From contig JAGYXB010000463.1 of NCBI GenBank assembly GCA_022495005.1, forward strand, positions 620,001-684,000: a DNA stretch of 64,000 nt. The letters are read 5' to 3'. Each line of letters opens with the position of its first letter. Position 1 is the stretch's first letter. The position numbers and the translations under genes are program-made. The notes beneath the pieces are model-generated. The model did no database searches. It saw nothing but the letters and a program-made list of their open reading frames with translations, and was not told the DNA's origin. The DNA comes from Rhyacophila brunnea. Its lineage: Eukaryota > Arthropoda > Insecta > Trichoptera > Rhyacophilidae. Positions 1-12,800 of this stretch are shown piece by piece.

Positions 1-2029
1 GATCTTATTAGGATCGGACATGGTCAAAAGAAAAGAAGAGCATATACAAGTATATTATTAGTCTATGAGAGCGAGAATAAAGATATAGGAGTCTTATATG
101 TTACTTCTATTACCTATGACATTTGTATGCATTTACCAAATAAGTGAAGCATTATTAAGTAGGTAAATGCATAGATATTAACATTGCTAAGTTCTCCACT
201 AAAATAATAATGCCAAAGTGTTGTTTTATTAACTGAATATCCACTCATTGTACAGCTTGTTTTATTAAATCCTGCAAATTGGCAAACAAATCTCATACAT
301 ATAAATGTGAAGTTGTTTTCGCTCTTTTCAATGCGAAATCACTTGTAGCTAACCTAATCAGTTGACCAGGGATCTTCATATTCATATGTTTAGGCTCTCT
401 CCATCTATAATAGGAACATTTTTTTAATATTATGGATACACTAATCAAGTGAAATAAAAGTTTTATTACATTATTTAAATGTTATTTTATTTGAAAATAA
501 AGCTTTTATAAAAAATATTCAATACAACAATATTGGAAAGATTTCATGATAATTTAACAAGTAACAATGACATTATATTTACCACTTATAAAATTGCTTT
601 TAGCATAATATTATGTATGTAATAACATGTTATTATATTATACTTATACAGAAATAGAAATCAAAACATAAATAAACTATATTGAGCAATACATACATCT
701 TTATAAAATTTGTATACACTGTCACAAAGAATACTTGAATAAACACATTTAGAAAAGTATAAAAACATACATCTGTATGTATGCACAGATTACAAGCATC
801 TCATAAAATTAGTTGTCTCTCTACTGTCTTTTAAAAATTGGAATAGATCTCATATAATAATTGTGAGCAGTGAAATTAGATTAATTATTTTTTTAATAAA
901 TTAATTAGATTAATTAGATTAATTATTTGCAGATAGACATGAAACAGTAAAAGATGATTTGATTCCACTTTGTTTTTTGTTGCGCCATGAGTATTTGATG
1001 TTCGACGCATGTTTATCTGCAGCTTAAAGTTTTATGAAATATCAAAACAAAAAATACCACTTATGGAATGCATTATAATATGGTTGCATATAAAAAAAAT
1101 ATATTATGCATAATATTATATTTCTTAAAACAAATATATATGTATACAATTATCGGGTACACATCAAAAGTGTAGAGACCCGGCTTGCAGAACCATTCAT
1201 ATCGTCACAAAGCTAATAAACTAATTTATTATTTTTTTTATTCAATACGGAATATACACAAAATTTAAGAATGTCTTTTGAAAAACTTAATAGAATTATA
1301 TAACCTACATTGGCGGAATTTGAAGCACTTCAGTTAAAACGCAATCATAAGAAATAATTCGCATGAATTATAGAAGGATAATAGCGAGAGCACTATTTTT
1401 CTAGGATATTTTCGAATATGTAATTATGTTTCTGAAGTTTTTCTATGAACTCATTTGTTTACTACATTAGCACATTATATTGAACATGTTTTTTATGATG
1501 GTTAAAAAATGCGACTCAATTTTGACATTAATCATATCATTTATGGATGACCCCTTATAAGAAGGTAATAAATTATAATACATAATATGTTATAAATAAG
1601 CGTAGTTCTTATTTAACTGAACAAATGCTTGATATTTCTATTGTTGACACAATACCGTTTATCAAATCAGCAAAGTGGTCTTTTATTTTAGAGTGAGCTG
1701 ATAACAGAAAATGATAAAGAACTATGCAGTTAACGCCTTGCTTATTATGTATGTCATTCTAGTTTCTTCAAATAATATAATCCTTCATATTATATATTAT
1801 ATTATTTCAATTAGTAACGAGATAGCGCAATAGCAGATGATAAAACTTTATTGCAATTCAAGATTATGCAATTATAAACACGACCAACTCAAAAGTTCAC
1901 CATGATATCTTACAGTCGTGGTCATAAAGATGTCCCCATAGACTATGTGACATGATTATTTACTTCCACAGTATAATAGTGGACATAACAGAACAACAAA
2001 TGTCTCTTAGAACGCTGCAGGTTCGTATA
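1..2029. other. AT-rich non-coding stretch with a SINE tail at its left edge
   Basis: I see no gene here. Bases 1-25 resemble the 3' end of the SINE seen complete at 63290-63485 (GATCTTA...GGACATGG), so the window starts inside a plus-strand SINE copy. The rest is AT-rich with poly-A/T runs and short TTAATTAGA repeats near 890-925. All open frames are short and resemble nothing I know. Confidence 0.5.
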
Positions 2030-2625
2030 CTGTGTCTGACAAATTCAGATCCAGATTGAGGACCCAATGAAAATGAGAGCAGTCTCCAGATATTAAAACA
2101 TGAAACAAGATAGCAAGGAGTGCACTCCTAATGCCTTCTTAGCGATAGGGACCTCTACTTGGACTTGATGATTCGGTGTTATACATCTTCTCAATCCTTT
2201 TCTATGGTATGGAAGTATGGACACTGAACCAAAATAATATATACCACAGAGAGTTATTATCATAGAAATTTAGCAGTATAAATACACTTATACTGAAGAT
2301 CCCTTGGACTGACACAGTGACTAATGTTGATATCCTCAAATGAATGGGAAATTACTAAAAAATTCTAACTGATATTAAAAATAGAAATCCACAGTACCAC
2401 AACTACATTACGAGAGGACAAATGTATAGCATTCCCCAGCTCGTTATTTATAGATCAATGGTATACGTAGCAGAGGGAGACACCGCTTAGAAACCTGTAA
2501 TCAGTACGATTGCAGCTCCACTGAAGTATTCCACGTAGGAGTCAACAAAGTGAAGATTCCCCTGATAGTTGACGACCTTAGATAAGGGATGGCACAAAGA
2601 ATATGATCATGAATGTAGGCTACAT
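2030..2625 (+). pseudogene. Decayed non-LTR retrotransposon reverse-transcriptase C-terminus
   Basis: With frameshifts and stops, this strand reads as the C-terminal part of an RTE-like endonuclease/reverse-transcriptase polyprotein. Recognisable pieces in order are FSILFYGMEVWTLN (about 2186-2230), KIPWTDTVTNVDILK (about 2296-2340), ILTDIKNR...YITRGQMYS and VNKVKIPLIVDDLR (about 2540-2585). Family members have colinear blocks of the type LLYGAESW, RIPWTDRVTNEEVL, GHIIRGQKYRLLQLI and KVRIAMMIADLR. At least one in-frame TGA follows VDILK and the frame changes upstream. It is a 5'-truncated, inactive insertion about 300 bp downstream of the Aprt stop codon. Confidence 0.6.
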
Positions 2626-2913
2626 GGTACACTTTAATAAAAGGAATAAGTTATGTTAGGGTTATATTTTTAATTCTTACAATCTAGTTTTGGGTCCAGG
2701 AGTTAAAATTATTAAGTAAATGCTTTTGAAAAAAACCACAGCACAATGGATTTTGAATTATAACACGGTCTGCCATGACTCTTAAAGAGTCCAATTCATA
2801 ATGACTGTTGAATGGTTGTAATTTTCAATTTCATTGAATTTTGCAAGTGTTATATTATATTACTTAATATCAGATTCTAAATTCTCCATTTTGTATGCAT
2901 AACTGTAGGCTGT

Positions 2914-5900
2914 TTAGTATTTAATCAAGGAATGGAAAGGAATGTCTTCAGGTATTTTGTCTTTCCCTTTCAAGTCCAACAATTCCATAATTGCCAAGCA
3001 TCCGATGACCTCAACACCAGCCATTCTGAGTAGTCTGATGGAGGCGAGCATTGACCCACCGGTGGCAAGTAAATCATCAATGATTAGGCACTTCAAACCG
3101 GTTTTTTCTATGGCATCTATTTGTATTTCAAATGTATTCTGAAAATTAAACACATTAATTAAATACCGTCCTAAATTACTAGTTTCGTTATAAATGCATG
3201 AGACTAAGGCGCATCTGACTCCATGTTTGATTCCTAATGGGATCAAGAATAATTGGAGGAGTTAAAAATATAATCATAAAACATTAAAATTCATGTTGCA
3301 TATTTAGTTCACCAAACGTTTTCCCTTTCTCCTCTAAAATATTGCTCTTGCATATAGACCCTTTTATAGGAATGAACGCCTTCATCACAATCATCGACAC
3401 TGACAATCAAAGAAAAATATCACATATTAAAAATACTTACAGAGCCATATTCCAGAGTATAGTCATAAGCTAAGACTTTCCCTGGTAGTTTTCCTTTCTT
3501 CCTCACCGGCATGCAGGCTAGCCCCAATTCAGCGGCCAAAGAGAAACAGAATAAGAACCCTCTGGACTCCAAGCCGACCACAACTTCAACGTCAGGAAAG
3601 TGTAATTTGGTATATTCAACAATCACCCCTTGAAGAGTTTTGCAAACAGAACCATTCAACATAGCCGAGAAGATGTCTCTAAAATAAAATAACATTGACA
3701 AAGTTGATTTCAAAATTTTCTAAAAACCATCTAGAAACCAGTTTAAAGAGAAAATTACAACATTAACCCATACGCTGAACTGATCAAATCAAGTCGATGT
3801 TGCGATGAGCGAAATTAATTTAAATCAAATTTTACCGTAGTCAATTAATAAGTTATAAAATAATTAATGCACATCAAGAGGATTAAGAAAATAAAAAAAA
3901 GATGATTCTGCACTGATTGTCCAATGGTAACCATGATATTCAACATTAAATAAAGACCTGTTAAGAAACCTCTTTGTGAGGATGCCAAAATCCTTAATGG
4001 ATTGTAGATATCATTTTTAAATAATTACAAGATAAAAAGAACTTTTTATACACAATGTTTTTAAATTTTCTGTTGAATCATATAAACTTGACTTGATTAG
4101 CTTAAACGATCAAAAAAAATTGTACTTGATAGAAATAATACTGAAATGTCATTTTGACATGTCATATTGATTTCCATAGTAACGCACGTATATATTAATA
4201 ATTTAGTTGCTAGGACCCCAGACCCCTAGCAACCAATAATGGTGTCGAAATAACTATTCATACAAATCAGAATTAACTGAAAATGAATTCGATTCTACTT
4301 AAAGATAGCTAAAAGTATTAAAAAAATGCATTGGCATCGTGTTCCGATATATTCTAAAAATTTCAAATGTCTAGCTAGTCGGGAAGTTAGTTAAAAATCA
4401 ATTGCAAAATTTGTACCAGACAAATAAGAATACGAGCTAAGAAAAACGTTGTAAAATGGAGACTTCATTAAAACACAATCACTGCTAACCTTTTAATTAC
4501 CACATTTAAATAAGACGTTAATTATATTTAATGGCTAACGACTCCAAACGCGCCAGTCGCGGTGTTAGCACTAAATGAGTTTAAGACAACAATTTTCTTC
4601 AAAACCACTTTTTAACATCATCTTATAGTAAAATAAATAATATTCTTAAATTCCGCAAAATCACTGTTACATACTTTCCAGACTGTCCGATTTGGTTACG
4701 CGTTCAAACCGATTTAGTTAGTATTGGGTTTTCTGTAGGCGTCGGTTGACATAATTTTGTCGGGTGATCTAAGGTAATGTTGGGTAGCCGTGCCATCCAA
4801 CCGCCCGTTGGGGGAGTAAATACATAATAAATATATTGTTTCGCTGCATTAGCCATTGTTTTGCGCATTTTATTTCCTTACATTAATAGCTAACACCGCT
4901 GCCAGTGGGATCTCAAATATATGATATAATAGACTTATCGGTTTTTGTTATTAGACGCCGCAAGTATGTAATGTTGTTTATGTAACGACGTCTTTAAAGA
5001 CAAAACTTTTAATATTCTCTGATACATTGTAACATTTATGGAATGAATTTGAAGAACCTTCAAGATGGTGGAACGACTTGCGAAACAAGTTTAACAGGCG
5101 TCATGGTGTCCATATGATCCATCTAAGGAGCAAATGTAGATAAATAAGATTCCACTTTGGTGGACCTTAGAACTTTCAAAATTTAGTGGATTTTAAAATG
5201 ATACCACAATTCTAGATTTATATTTAAAAAAAAACTTCTTAACACGTTGATCGCCATGGGGGTCACCGGTGACCGGCATTGGATTACGTTCAGGGGGCCA
5301 TGGGGGTCACCGGTGACCGGCAAAGAAGACCTGCCTTAGAGTTGTTCTACAGCGCCGGCGGGCACGCGCGCAGTGCATTTTTCGATACGCGGTGACCGGC
5401 ATGGCCCTTCTGTATATTACTGCCACTTGGCCTGAAAATATGTCTTCCCAGTCACAAAATATAGGCTCACTAATGTAAAGAATGTACATAATGAAAAAAA
5501 AGTTTTCCTTTTAAATTGTAAATGTGTTTTTATTGATATAAACATAAAAATTAAATAGATTATAAAAATGTAAGTTATAAAAAATATGTAAATAATAAAA
5601 AAATAGAATAACAAAAATGATTATAAGGTATGTATACGTATATTTCCAGCTTATGTGTATACAGGTATTCTACCCAATTTGAAAACTTTTATTCCGTATT
5701 TGTGCCTTTTCTGTTTATTATACTATCTAAATCTAAATATAATTCGACCGCGAAATGGCACCATGCTCTCGTCAACACATATGGACAGGTGACCGGCGAA
5801 ATGGCCGGCCCGGCGCAATAGAATAAATTAACTTGTTGGCGCCGCGACGGTCACATGTGGCCGGCACATCATTAAAACCAATATTTACGTATAAAAATCA

Positions 5901-7570
5901 TCCAAATGAAAAAAAATATTATATTCTTTCATAACCTATCAAATAATACCTTAGAAACAAATAATCATTTTTTAACTATTTTATGTAAAACTAGTTGGCG
6001 ATCAATGTGTTAATAAAGAATCTAATTACAAAATAAACGTAATACATATTATGCAATTGTATTGAACAATGAGTAGGTAGGTACCTAATGGTACCTATTC
6101 AAAAAGACTAATAAAATAATTATAATCTAAATTAGTAGGTATGTACATAGTCTTGATATTACTTAACCTCTTAGCCTTTGATAAGATAATTTTTATTTCC
6201 TGACTACGTTCTACAGTGCGACTTACATAATGTGGCCGACACGTCAGAGCACTGCATGTTGTGTGAAAAAAGAAAAGTAACCAAAAGGCTTAAGCGGCGA
6301 TTACATTATGATCACGGCGACAAATTTTCGGTTAAAGGTTTCGTCATTCCGTAGAATATTTTGAATGATCACTATCTCTATAAATTCAATGATGGAGAGT
6401 GCCAACTCCAATTATTAGTATTTTGAAATATTATTCATCAGTCATGCTAATTTCACGTAATTTTAACAGTTTCTACGTGTGCGTACATAAAATTAATTGC
6501 GATAGTATGTATATATGCGACAATGTTTGTTTAAAGGTTTAAAATGTGCTACGAGATGGGAGCATCAGTCTGATAACATTTTAAATACCAAGAAACATGA
6601 CATTACACATTTCTTCCCGCAGTGACAGCACGTAACGTGATGATAATTTATTTGAAGCATAAGTGACATCGACTAGAGATTTCTTAGTAAGTGGGGACAT
6701 GGAGATAATGAAGAATATCATTTGTTTTCAAATCAATTATAGAAATATCAAGTTTTCACTGGAATGATTTTGTATCGATTAAACAAGTTAATGTTTTACT
6801 ATTTTCTTATGCATAGATGTATTATTTATTATAATTTTTAACATACTTTCTAAACATTCATGTGAGTAGCATGGGTCACAAGTTAGCCATCTGTGACTGG
6901 GTACCTTCATCAATTTTATTTTTCATTTCAAATAATTTAACCAAAACAAATCTTATAGTGCTGTGAAGTAAAAACGTTTTTGAAAAAAACTTAGACAAGT
7001 TTCAAACTAAATATTTGTGGCAGAAGAATAAAACCCCTCTTAGTGTACTCTTATTTTTATATTTTCATTCATGGTCACTATCTTCCTACATTTTGTATGA
7101 AGACTTGAATATTTCCTTATGCCATCATCTAATCAATTTTTATTTTAAATTGTAATCTTATTGTTATCTATTCCCATCCAGGTGTAATTTAAATATGTCA
7201 ATGAATAAATTGTTATTTTTGCGCAATCACACATTTGTTAACGAGTCAGGGCGAACGTTAAATGATATATAATTGTTTGCTATTGAGCCTTCAACACAGA
7301 ATATGTTCAAAACAGTTTATCTCCTGTAGACAACGATGAGGAATACCGTTTTCATCAAGGGCGACGCTGCAATAAAAGATACGTTACTCTCAGGAATATT
7401 TTATCTTCTCATAAAGCTAGAAGTTTTCAAACTACTGCTTTTATATAAACTTTTAAAAAAATGTTGAGAACTCACCTGAAAAGTATACCTTCTTTAGGAA
7501 AATCAGGATAACTTTTGATATGTTTTTCGACTAATTTAATTCTTTCTTCTATTGATTGTGTAGACGTCAT
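2914..7570 (-). CDS. Aprt: Adenine phosphoribosyltransferase, three coding exons
   Basis: Adenine phosphoribosyltransferase is a cytosolic purine-salvage enzyme that converts adenine and PRPP to AMP and pyrophosphate. Coding exons on the minus strand are 7570-7476 (start ATG, ends phase 2), 3678-3441 and 3138-2914 (stop TAA). Donors GTGAG and GTAAGT and acceptors TTTTAG and TTTTCAG fit the frame exactly. The joined product is 185 residues; the family is usually about 180. Visible motifs are SYPDFPKEGILFRDI at the N-terminus, VGLESRGFLF (66-75), RKKGKLPG (91-98), LEYG (107-110) and the PRPP-binding loop CLIIDDLLATGGSM (128-141). No stop or frameshift is present. Intron 1 (3679-7475) is 3.8 kb and holds a piggyBac-like MITE and other repeats; intron 2 is 302 bp. 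The gene lies head-to-head with ATP synthase gamma. The ATG is chosen because the N-terminus then matches family length. The identification is secure. Confidence 0.95.
4005..4460. repeat. Interspersed repeat, inverted copy of 56740-57230
   Basis: This ~450-bp block in Aprt intron 1 is recognisable as the reverse complement of 56740-57230. Shared blocks include TAATTACAAGATAAAAAGAA, the CATAGTAACGCACGTATAT block, AACTGAAAAT, CTAGCTAGTCGGGAAGTTAG and AATACGAGCTAA. No coding potential or clear terminal repeats were seen. It is a family with at least two copies here, possibly a MITE or a LINE/SINE tail of unknown class. Confidence 0.7.
4540..4920. repeat. Possible short inverted-repeat element in Aprt intron 1
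   Basis: GCGGTGTTAGC with flanking CCAGT on the left (about 4551-4571) reappears inverted as GCTAACACCGC next to CCAGTGG on the right (about 4889-4910). Both ends are bordered by TTAATG-like words. The inside holds GGCGTCGGTTGACAT (4739-4753), a word that recurs at 61040-61054. This may be a small non-autonomous DNA element; the arms are imperfect and no target duplication was confirmed. Confidence 0.3.
5243..6009. mobile_element. Non-autonomous piggyBac-like element with TTAA target duplications
   Basis: The element is bounded by TTAA at 5239-5242 and 6010-6013. Its ends are inverted: CACGTTGATCGCCA on the left and TGGCGATCAATGTG on the right. TTAA duplication is the hallmark of piggyBac-type (and Kolobok) transposition. 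The 767-bp interior encodes no transposase. Near the ends it carries GC-rich motifs: the palindrome GGTCACCGGTGACC at 5261-5274 and 5305-5318, and partial copies GGTGACCGGC at 5391 and 5789. It sits in Aprt intron 1. Confidence 0.8.
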
Positions 7571-9830
7571 CTTTTTGCCAAGACTTAAATAGCTAAAACA
7601 AATTAAATCAAAGCTCTAACTGCACTAAACTGCGAATGAAGAGAAGAGACCGTGGTAACCTGATAAGAACGTATTGTAGTTTGGTTTAGTTTAGTGCCTG
7701 CTTATTCTATTTTTATTGAGCGTATTCAGTAATCAACCATGTGACGGAAGACAACTTTTGCCGGCTAGGAAACTTATGTATTATTCACTATTATAAAATG
7801 TTGATGGATAGTTGGACAGAACCTGTATTCAATTTCATAGATAATATTATATGTCAGATTTAAATTTTGGATCAGTTTCAGTGCTGCCATCTTTTTATCG
7901 CCGACAATATAAAGAAGTTATAGTATTTCCACAAAAGCTATGGTACACGTTGTATACGGCTGAAAAAAATAAAAGTCAAAGACTTTTTTTATTGCTTAAT
8001 TTTTCTATCAGTTAGTAGGTATAGGTACCAGTGATTTCCATCCACGGTTCCGATAGCTTTATGAGTTCTACAGGAATTCTCAAAAGCTTGCCAAAAAATA
8101 AGGTTTAACGCGACCTATATTTAAATAATAAAGTGCCTATTTTGAAAGTTGAGCTTTATGTTTATGTACACATCGCATCAGAACTATTATAGAAGTAGAA
8201 AGAATAGTTATAGCTAAGTACTTGAGAAGAGAATTTTGGTAGAACCTAATAATGGAGAAACAAAAATTTAAGATTTAGTAGTACGTACCTCCCAAGTAGG
8301 TACTGTTTACTACCCTATTAGCAGCAACTACATCCCACGTCGGTAGGTAAGTCATGCGTTGCTTAAGGAAATGCATTCTAAGCTCTAAAGGAATGCCAAA
8401 TGAAGATAACAACACGAATACTCACTAGGTATAACGTATGATGGTGAATTCCGTAAAAATTATAAAGAACATTCTTGAATTCTATAAAATGTTTGGGTAG
8501 GTGTAAATCAGAATTTGAAACTACCTACTGTTATGCACATATTTCGTTGAAGATAAGAAAACAGTCATTGTAATACTTACTAGGCAATGAACATTATTTG
8601 GGACTAAAATACTTAGGAGTGGCCTTCTGTTTATGGTTGACTCTCTGTCCTGGTATATCATTGCATACTACTGCTTAACATGGCTATTTTGTAATTTATC
8701 AGCCTGGACATTAATGTGTGTGACTCGATTTTATAAAATGTACCAAACCAAGGGTTGCACCAAACAAAAGAGCTTAAAAATCACTATCGCACACAGCAGT
8801 ACGCGAACAAAAATTATAGTACAAATAGGTAAGGTGAATCGAGGTAAGTGTAACTTTGGGGTAATTGTAGCTACTAAGATATCTCAGTATCTACTACAAA
8901 TTGGATGATGCCTTCTATGGAAAGGTGATAGCAAAGTCACTGATTTATAAAAATAATCAGAAATGGTGTCGATACCATGGTTTTTGAGGTGACTTATTGT
9001 GGTGTATTATCTATGGACTACATGGATTATTCTCAAGACGACATTTTCAATCGATGAGTGAGATGGTAGCTGTTACTAAACTATTTTTTAAAACACGGAA
9101 ATCTGCACATTATGGTTGTAAAATTTGGTGAGTATATGTGTTTTGATACCCTGCTTCACGTGTTGTTATCGATTTACTTATTGATAAGCATTTTAAAGCT
9201 TTAATCGAGTAGACACACTTTCCCCACGAAAGTAAACGCGCGGGGTAAGTGTGCCTTTGTTTTGTGTCACACTTCACGTCTTCTTAAAATTGTCCTAAAA
9301 ACCTTTCCTAATTATAAAACATTTTGATGTATAATTTAATTATTAAATCTGTATGTTTTATTTTATTATGCAACGTCAAGCAAATAAAACATCTGGCAGC
9401 CCCATACCCAATTAGTTCAACTTCCATAGCGCTGATGTCAAATTCCGTGCCATAGACAAATTTATTTTCTAGTTCTGCTTCGTTCGATCGAGTTTTCCGT
9501 CAAGATCATAAGGTTACAAATTTTTAATTGTTTTTTATTAATACTACTTTAACTTGTCTTCCGTTCCATGAATACGCGTTAATATTTTTGTGTGAATAAC
9601 AGTTTAATACAAGTTTTGTTTAATTGTAAAAATTAACTCATTTGACAAATCAATCTTACATAATAGTAACTACCGAGTCGGCTGTCGTTGAAACTTGTCA
9701 CAAAATCGCGATGAAAACGATGGATTTGCACAGATTCTACTGCTGTTTTTAATACTTTTTCAGTGTTGAAAGTAATTATAAGTCGTATGTATGTTTTTTT
9801 TTTTAACATATTCTGTGTTAATTTTGTAGA
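7571..9830. promoter_or_regulatory. Intergenic region between divergent Aprt and ATP synthase gamma genes
   Basis: The start codons of two housekeeping genes face away from each other across 2.26 kb, so both promoters and 5' UTRs probably lie here. I could not fix either transcription start. The sequence just before the ATP synthase ATG ends TTTTGTAG|A, which looks like a splice acceptor, so a non-coding first exon further upstream is possible. A small hairpin lies at 9211-9254 (GACACACTTTCCCC pairing with GGGGTAAGTGTGCC). The short open frames here, for example 8633-8908, match nothing I recognise. Confidence 0.5.
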
Positions 9831-12800
9831 ATGTTTGGCCGCGTTGCACCCGCAGTATGTGGCCAGGCCACGGGCTTGGTCAACCAACAGCAGAACAGGG
9901 GAATGGCGACTCTTAAACACATCTCTATGCGTTTGAAGTCCGTCAAGAACATTCAGAAGATCACGCAGTCCATGAAGATGGTGTCAGCTGCCAAGTAAGA
10001 CAATTTGATAAGCTTCCCACTGACTTATAGCGGAACAAAAGTGGCCCCAGAAAATATCGTGATAACATTGACATAGAATATTACACTATTTGACTGATTC
10101 TTTAAAATCACACAAGGTTAAAATTGACACTGGGCATATATAATAATACACTGCTTGCTCTGATATCACACTGCTACAATACATGTTATTATTATTCAAA
10201 GTGCTCAAAGTCCGTTACCTGCCGAGCTTACAGGCTTTATGCCGGTAGTTAAAGATTCAATTCGAGCTTTTTGAATTCTTCAATTATTGTAGATTCGTAT
10301 ATCATTCTTTTCTTATTAGAGCATTACTACCTAAAGCTTGTTATATGTACCTCTGATGGTACGTAAAGGGACTTAAGATAGTAGTGACCTGTTATATTTC
10401 ATTCACATTATATAATAGAATATTATTCCTTATCCTCGCTATAAGAGTGGTTTGTCGAAATCGACCTTTAATGCAGAATAATTTTTTGTATCTAAATGGA
10501 CCAGAATCATCCTTTTGTTGCCAAACAGCTGAAATGTAGAAAGGACGGCCGCTGGACAAATGCCGTCATCCAATGGTACCCAAGGGGTACGAAACGGCCA
10601 CAGGGTCGCCCTAAAAGCCGCTGGATTGACGAACTGGTAAAGTTCGGCGGAAATACGTGGCAGCGAACGACACAAGACCGAGAGAGTTGGAGAAAGCTTG
10701 GGGAGGCCTTCATCCAGCAGTGGATTGACCCCGGCTGATGATGATTTAAATTACATTGTAATGAATACAGCATTCAAATGCTGTAAAAACAACAATTTAA
10801 ATATAGGATAATGATATATTTATTTTTTGTCTCCTGAACATTTGACATTTGGTCCATTCGACAAACCAATCCTACAGCGACGTTATATCAATTATGAATA
10901 ATAGTTTTTCCCTCACGATTTATTTTAGTTAGAAGTCGAGTAAATCTATGACCAGCAGCGGCAAAGAGCAAAGGTAGGCTGTGGAGAGCCGACACAAATA
11001 GTTTACACTAAACTTTTTCAATACTTATTTGTTTTCATTGAACTAAGAATATAAATTGCAGATGGAGTTACAAACAAATAGGTATGTCTGATAAAATTTT
11101 ATGTACACTATTTATGTCAGATCTCTACAGCCTACCTCCACTACTGATGATCGGATAAATCAATATCTCCAAGAGGATCGATGTTACAAGTTTGGGAAAC
11201 GCTTCATTAAAATAATGTAATATTGTACTATAGCCATGCCTACATACATAAATATAAAGGGTGCGGATATCGTAATGGTGATCTGCAAAACAACATATCA
11301 CCCTCCACTGTTTCACGTATATATCTATCCTCTACCCCTGATTTCTCTCTTTACACCATTATACACTGCTGTAAAATCGTAACCATGACATGACCATGAC
11401 CAATGACATTTTGGTTGTAGAATCTCAAACTCCAAGCTTCTCTTCAGGTGTCTTTTCATAGTATTAACCACAAAACAGATTAATAAGATAGAATAATGTA
11501 AAAGCCATCACCATGAACCAAAGTTTTGAAGCAGGGTAGGTACTTTATGACAGTCAGGCCATAAAACCTAAGTAAATCAAAGTGCTCTGTGGTCCTCAAA
11601 TATTGAAAGTGTATTTACGTGACAAACTTAAATGCATGTTATGATACAGACATAACTATCGAAAATAACATATTGTGTTTAAATTTCTCCACACTCGAGA
11701 TTCGTAGCCTGTTGTAACAATATTTTTTGTTCCCTGGTATTAACAGTGATTTTTTTTGCAAAAATTGTTTTTTTCATATCGGTCTATCCATTGATTGTGG
11801 ATCGATACAAACCAGTTTGCCAGATAAAATACAGAATAAATTTATTTTCCTCATTTTGTAATAATTTTCATATCTGAGGATAGGCTTTAATTCTACAAAT
11901 TTCAAAATGGATAAACAAATTGTCTTTGTGTTAGCTCTCTAGGTGAGGCAACACTTAACGATAAATTCATTTTTAACGATAAAATTGACAGTCTTCATAG
12001 ACAGATATAATGTCTATGAAAGGTGTAACTCGCTGGACATAAGCTCACAATCGGTGTACCTTAAAAAGAAATGAGTGTAACATGGAAAATATTTATTTCA
12101 GATATACCCGTGCTGAACGTGACCTGAAGCAAGCGCGGCCATACGGCGAGGGATCCAAGCAGTTTTATGAAAGGGCCGAGGTCTCAGCTTCAGTTCCCGA
12201 GACTCCTCAAAGGCTCATTGTTGCCATCACCTCCGATAGGGGTAATTTACATATTTGTGTTCAAGAAAAGTACAATACTATTTCAATCAATAAGATTCCA
12301 TATTCAATATAAATTAGCAAGATTTAAGAATATAGCACAGGATATTTGAGACACGGCCTTGGACACGCTGTGAGTATTGTGATATAGTAATATTCCAAAC
12401 AGTTGCACCTCAAGTTATTGTTATCAGCTATTAGTATACACTTTTATGCTGTCATATCAGTTGAAGAATATATATTATGCTGTGACTATTCTCACGATGC
12501 TCATCTCGCCTCAGTGATTATTTTTGTTACACATGACCATTATGGAGGAGTTCAGTTGCTTAATTTAAGCAAAATAATCGGTCACTATAACTATATTCTC
12601 TGTATATTCAACGAAATGTAGCTACACGACAGGGTATGTAGTTCATTTTAAACGATCATTTTTATCGCTTATTGGTTATGTTTGTTCAATATTAATCATT
12701 TGCTTTGATGGCATGTAATTAATAGTAAATATGTGAATTCAGTTTTATAGAATAATTCATGCACTTCGATTTCTGTATGTTGAGTTTATAAATTCAAATG

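Noticed and set aside
8633..8908. 91-codon frame between Aprt and ATP synthase gamma as a gene
   Set aside because: No known motif, no splice signals tied to it, and it lies in the likely shared upstream region of two divergent genes.
9638..9667. Another CGTCGC-TIR MITE end upstream of ATP synthase gamma
   Set aside because: ATTTGACAAATCAATCTTACA resembles the MITE right end, but the GCGAC terminus and any partner end are missing.
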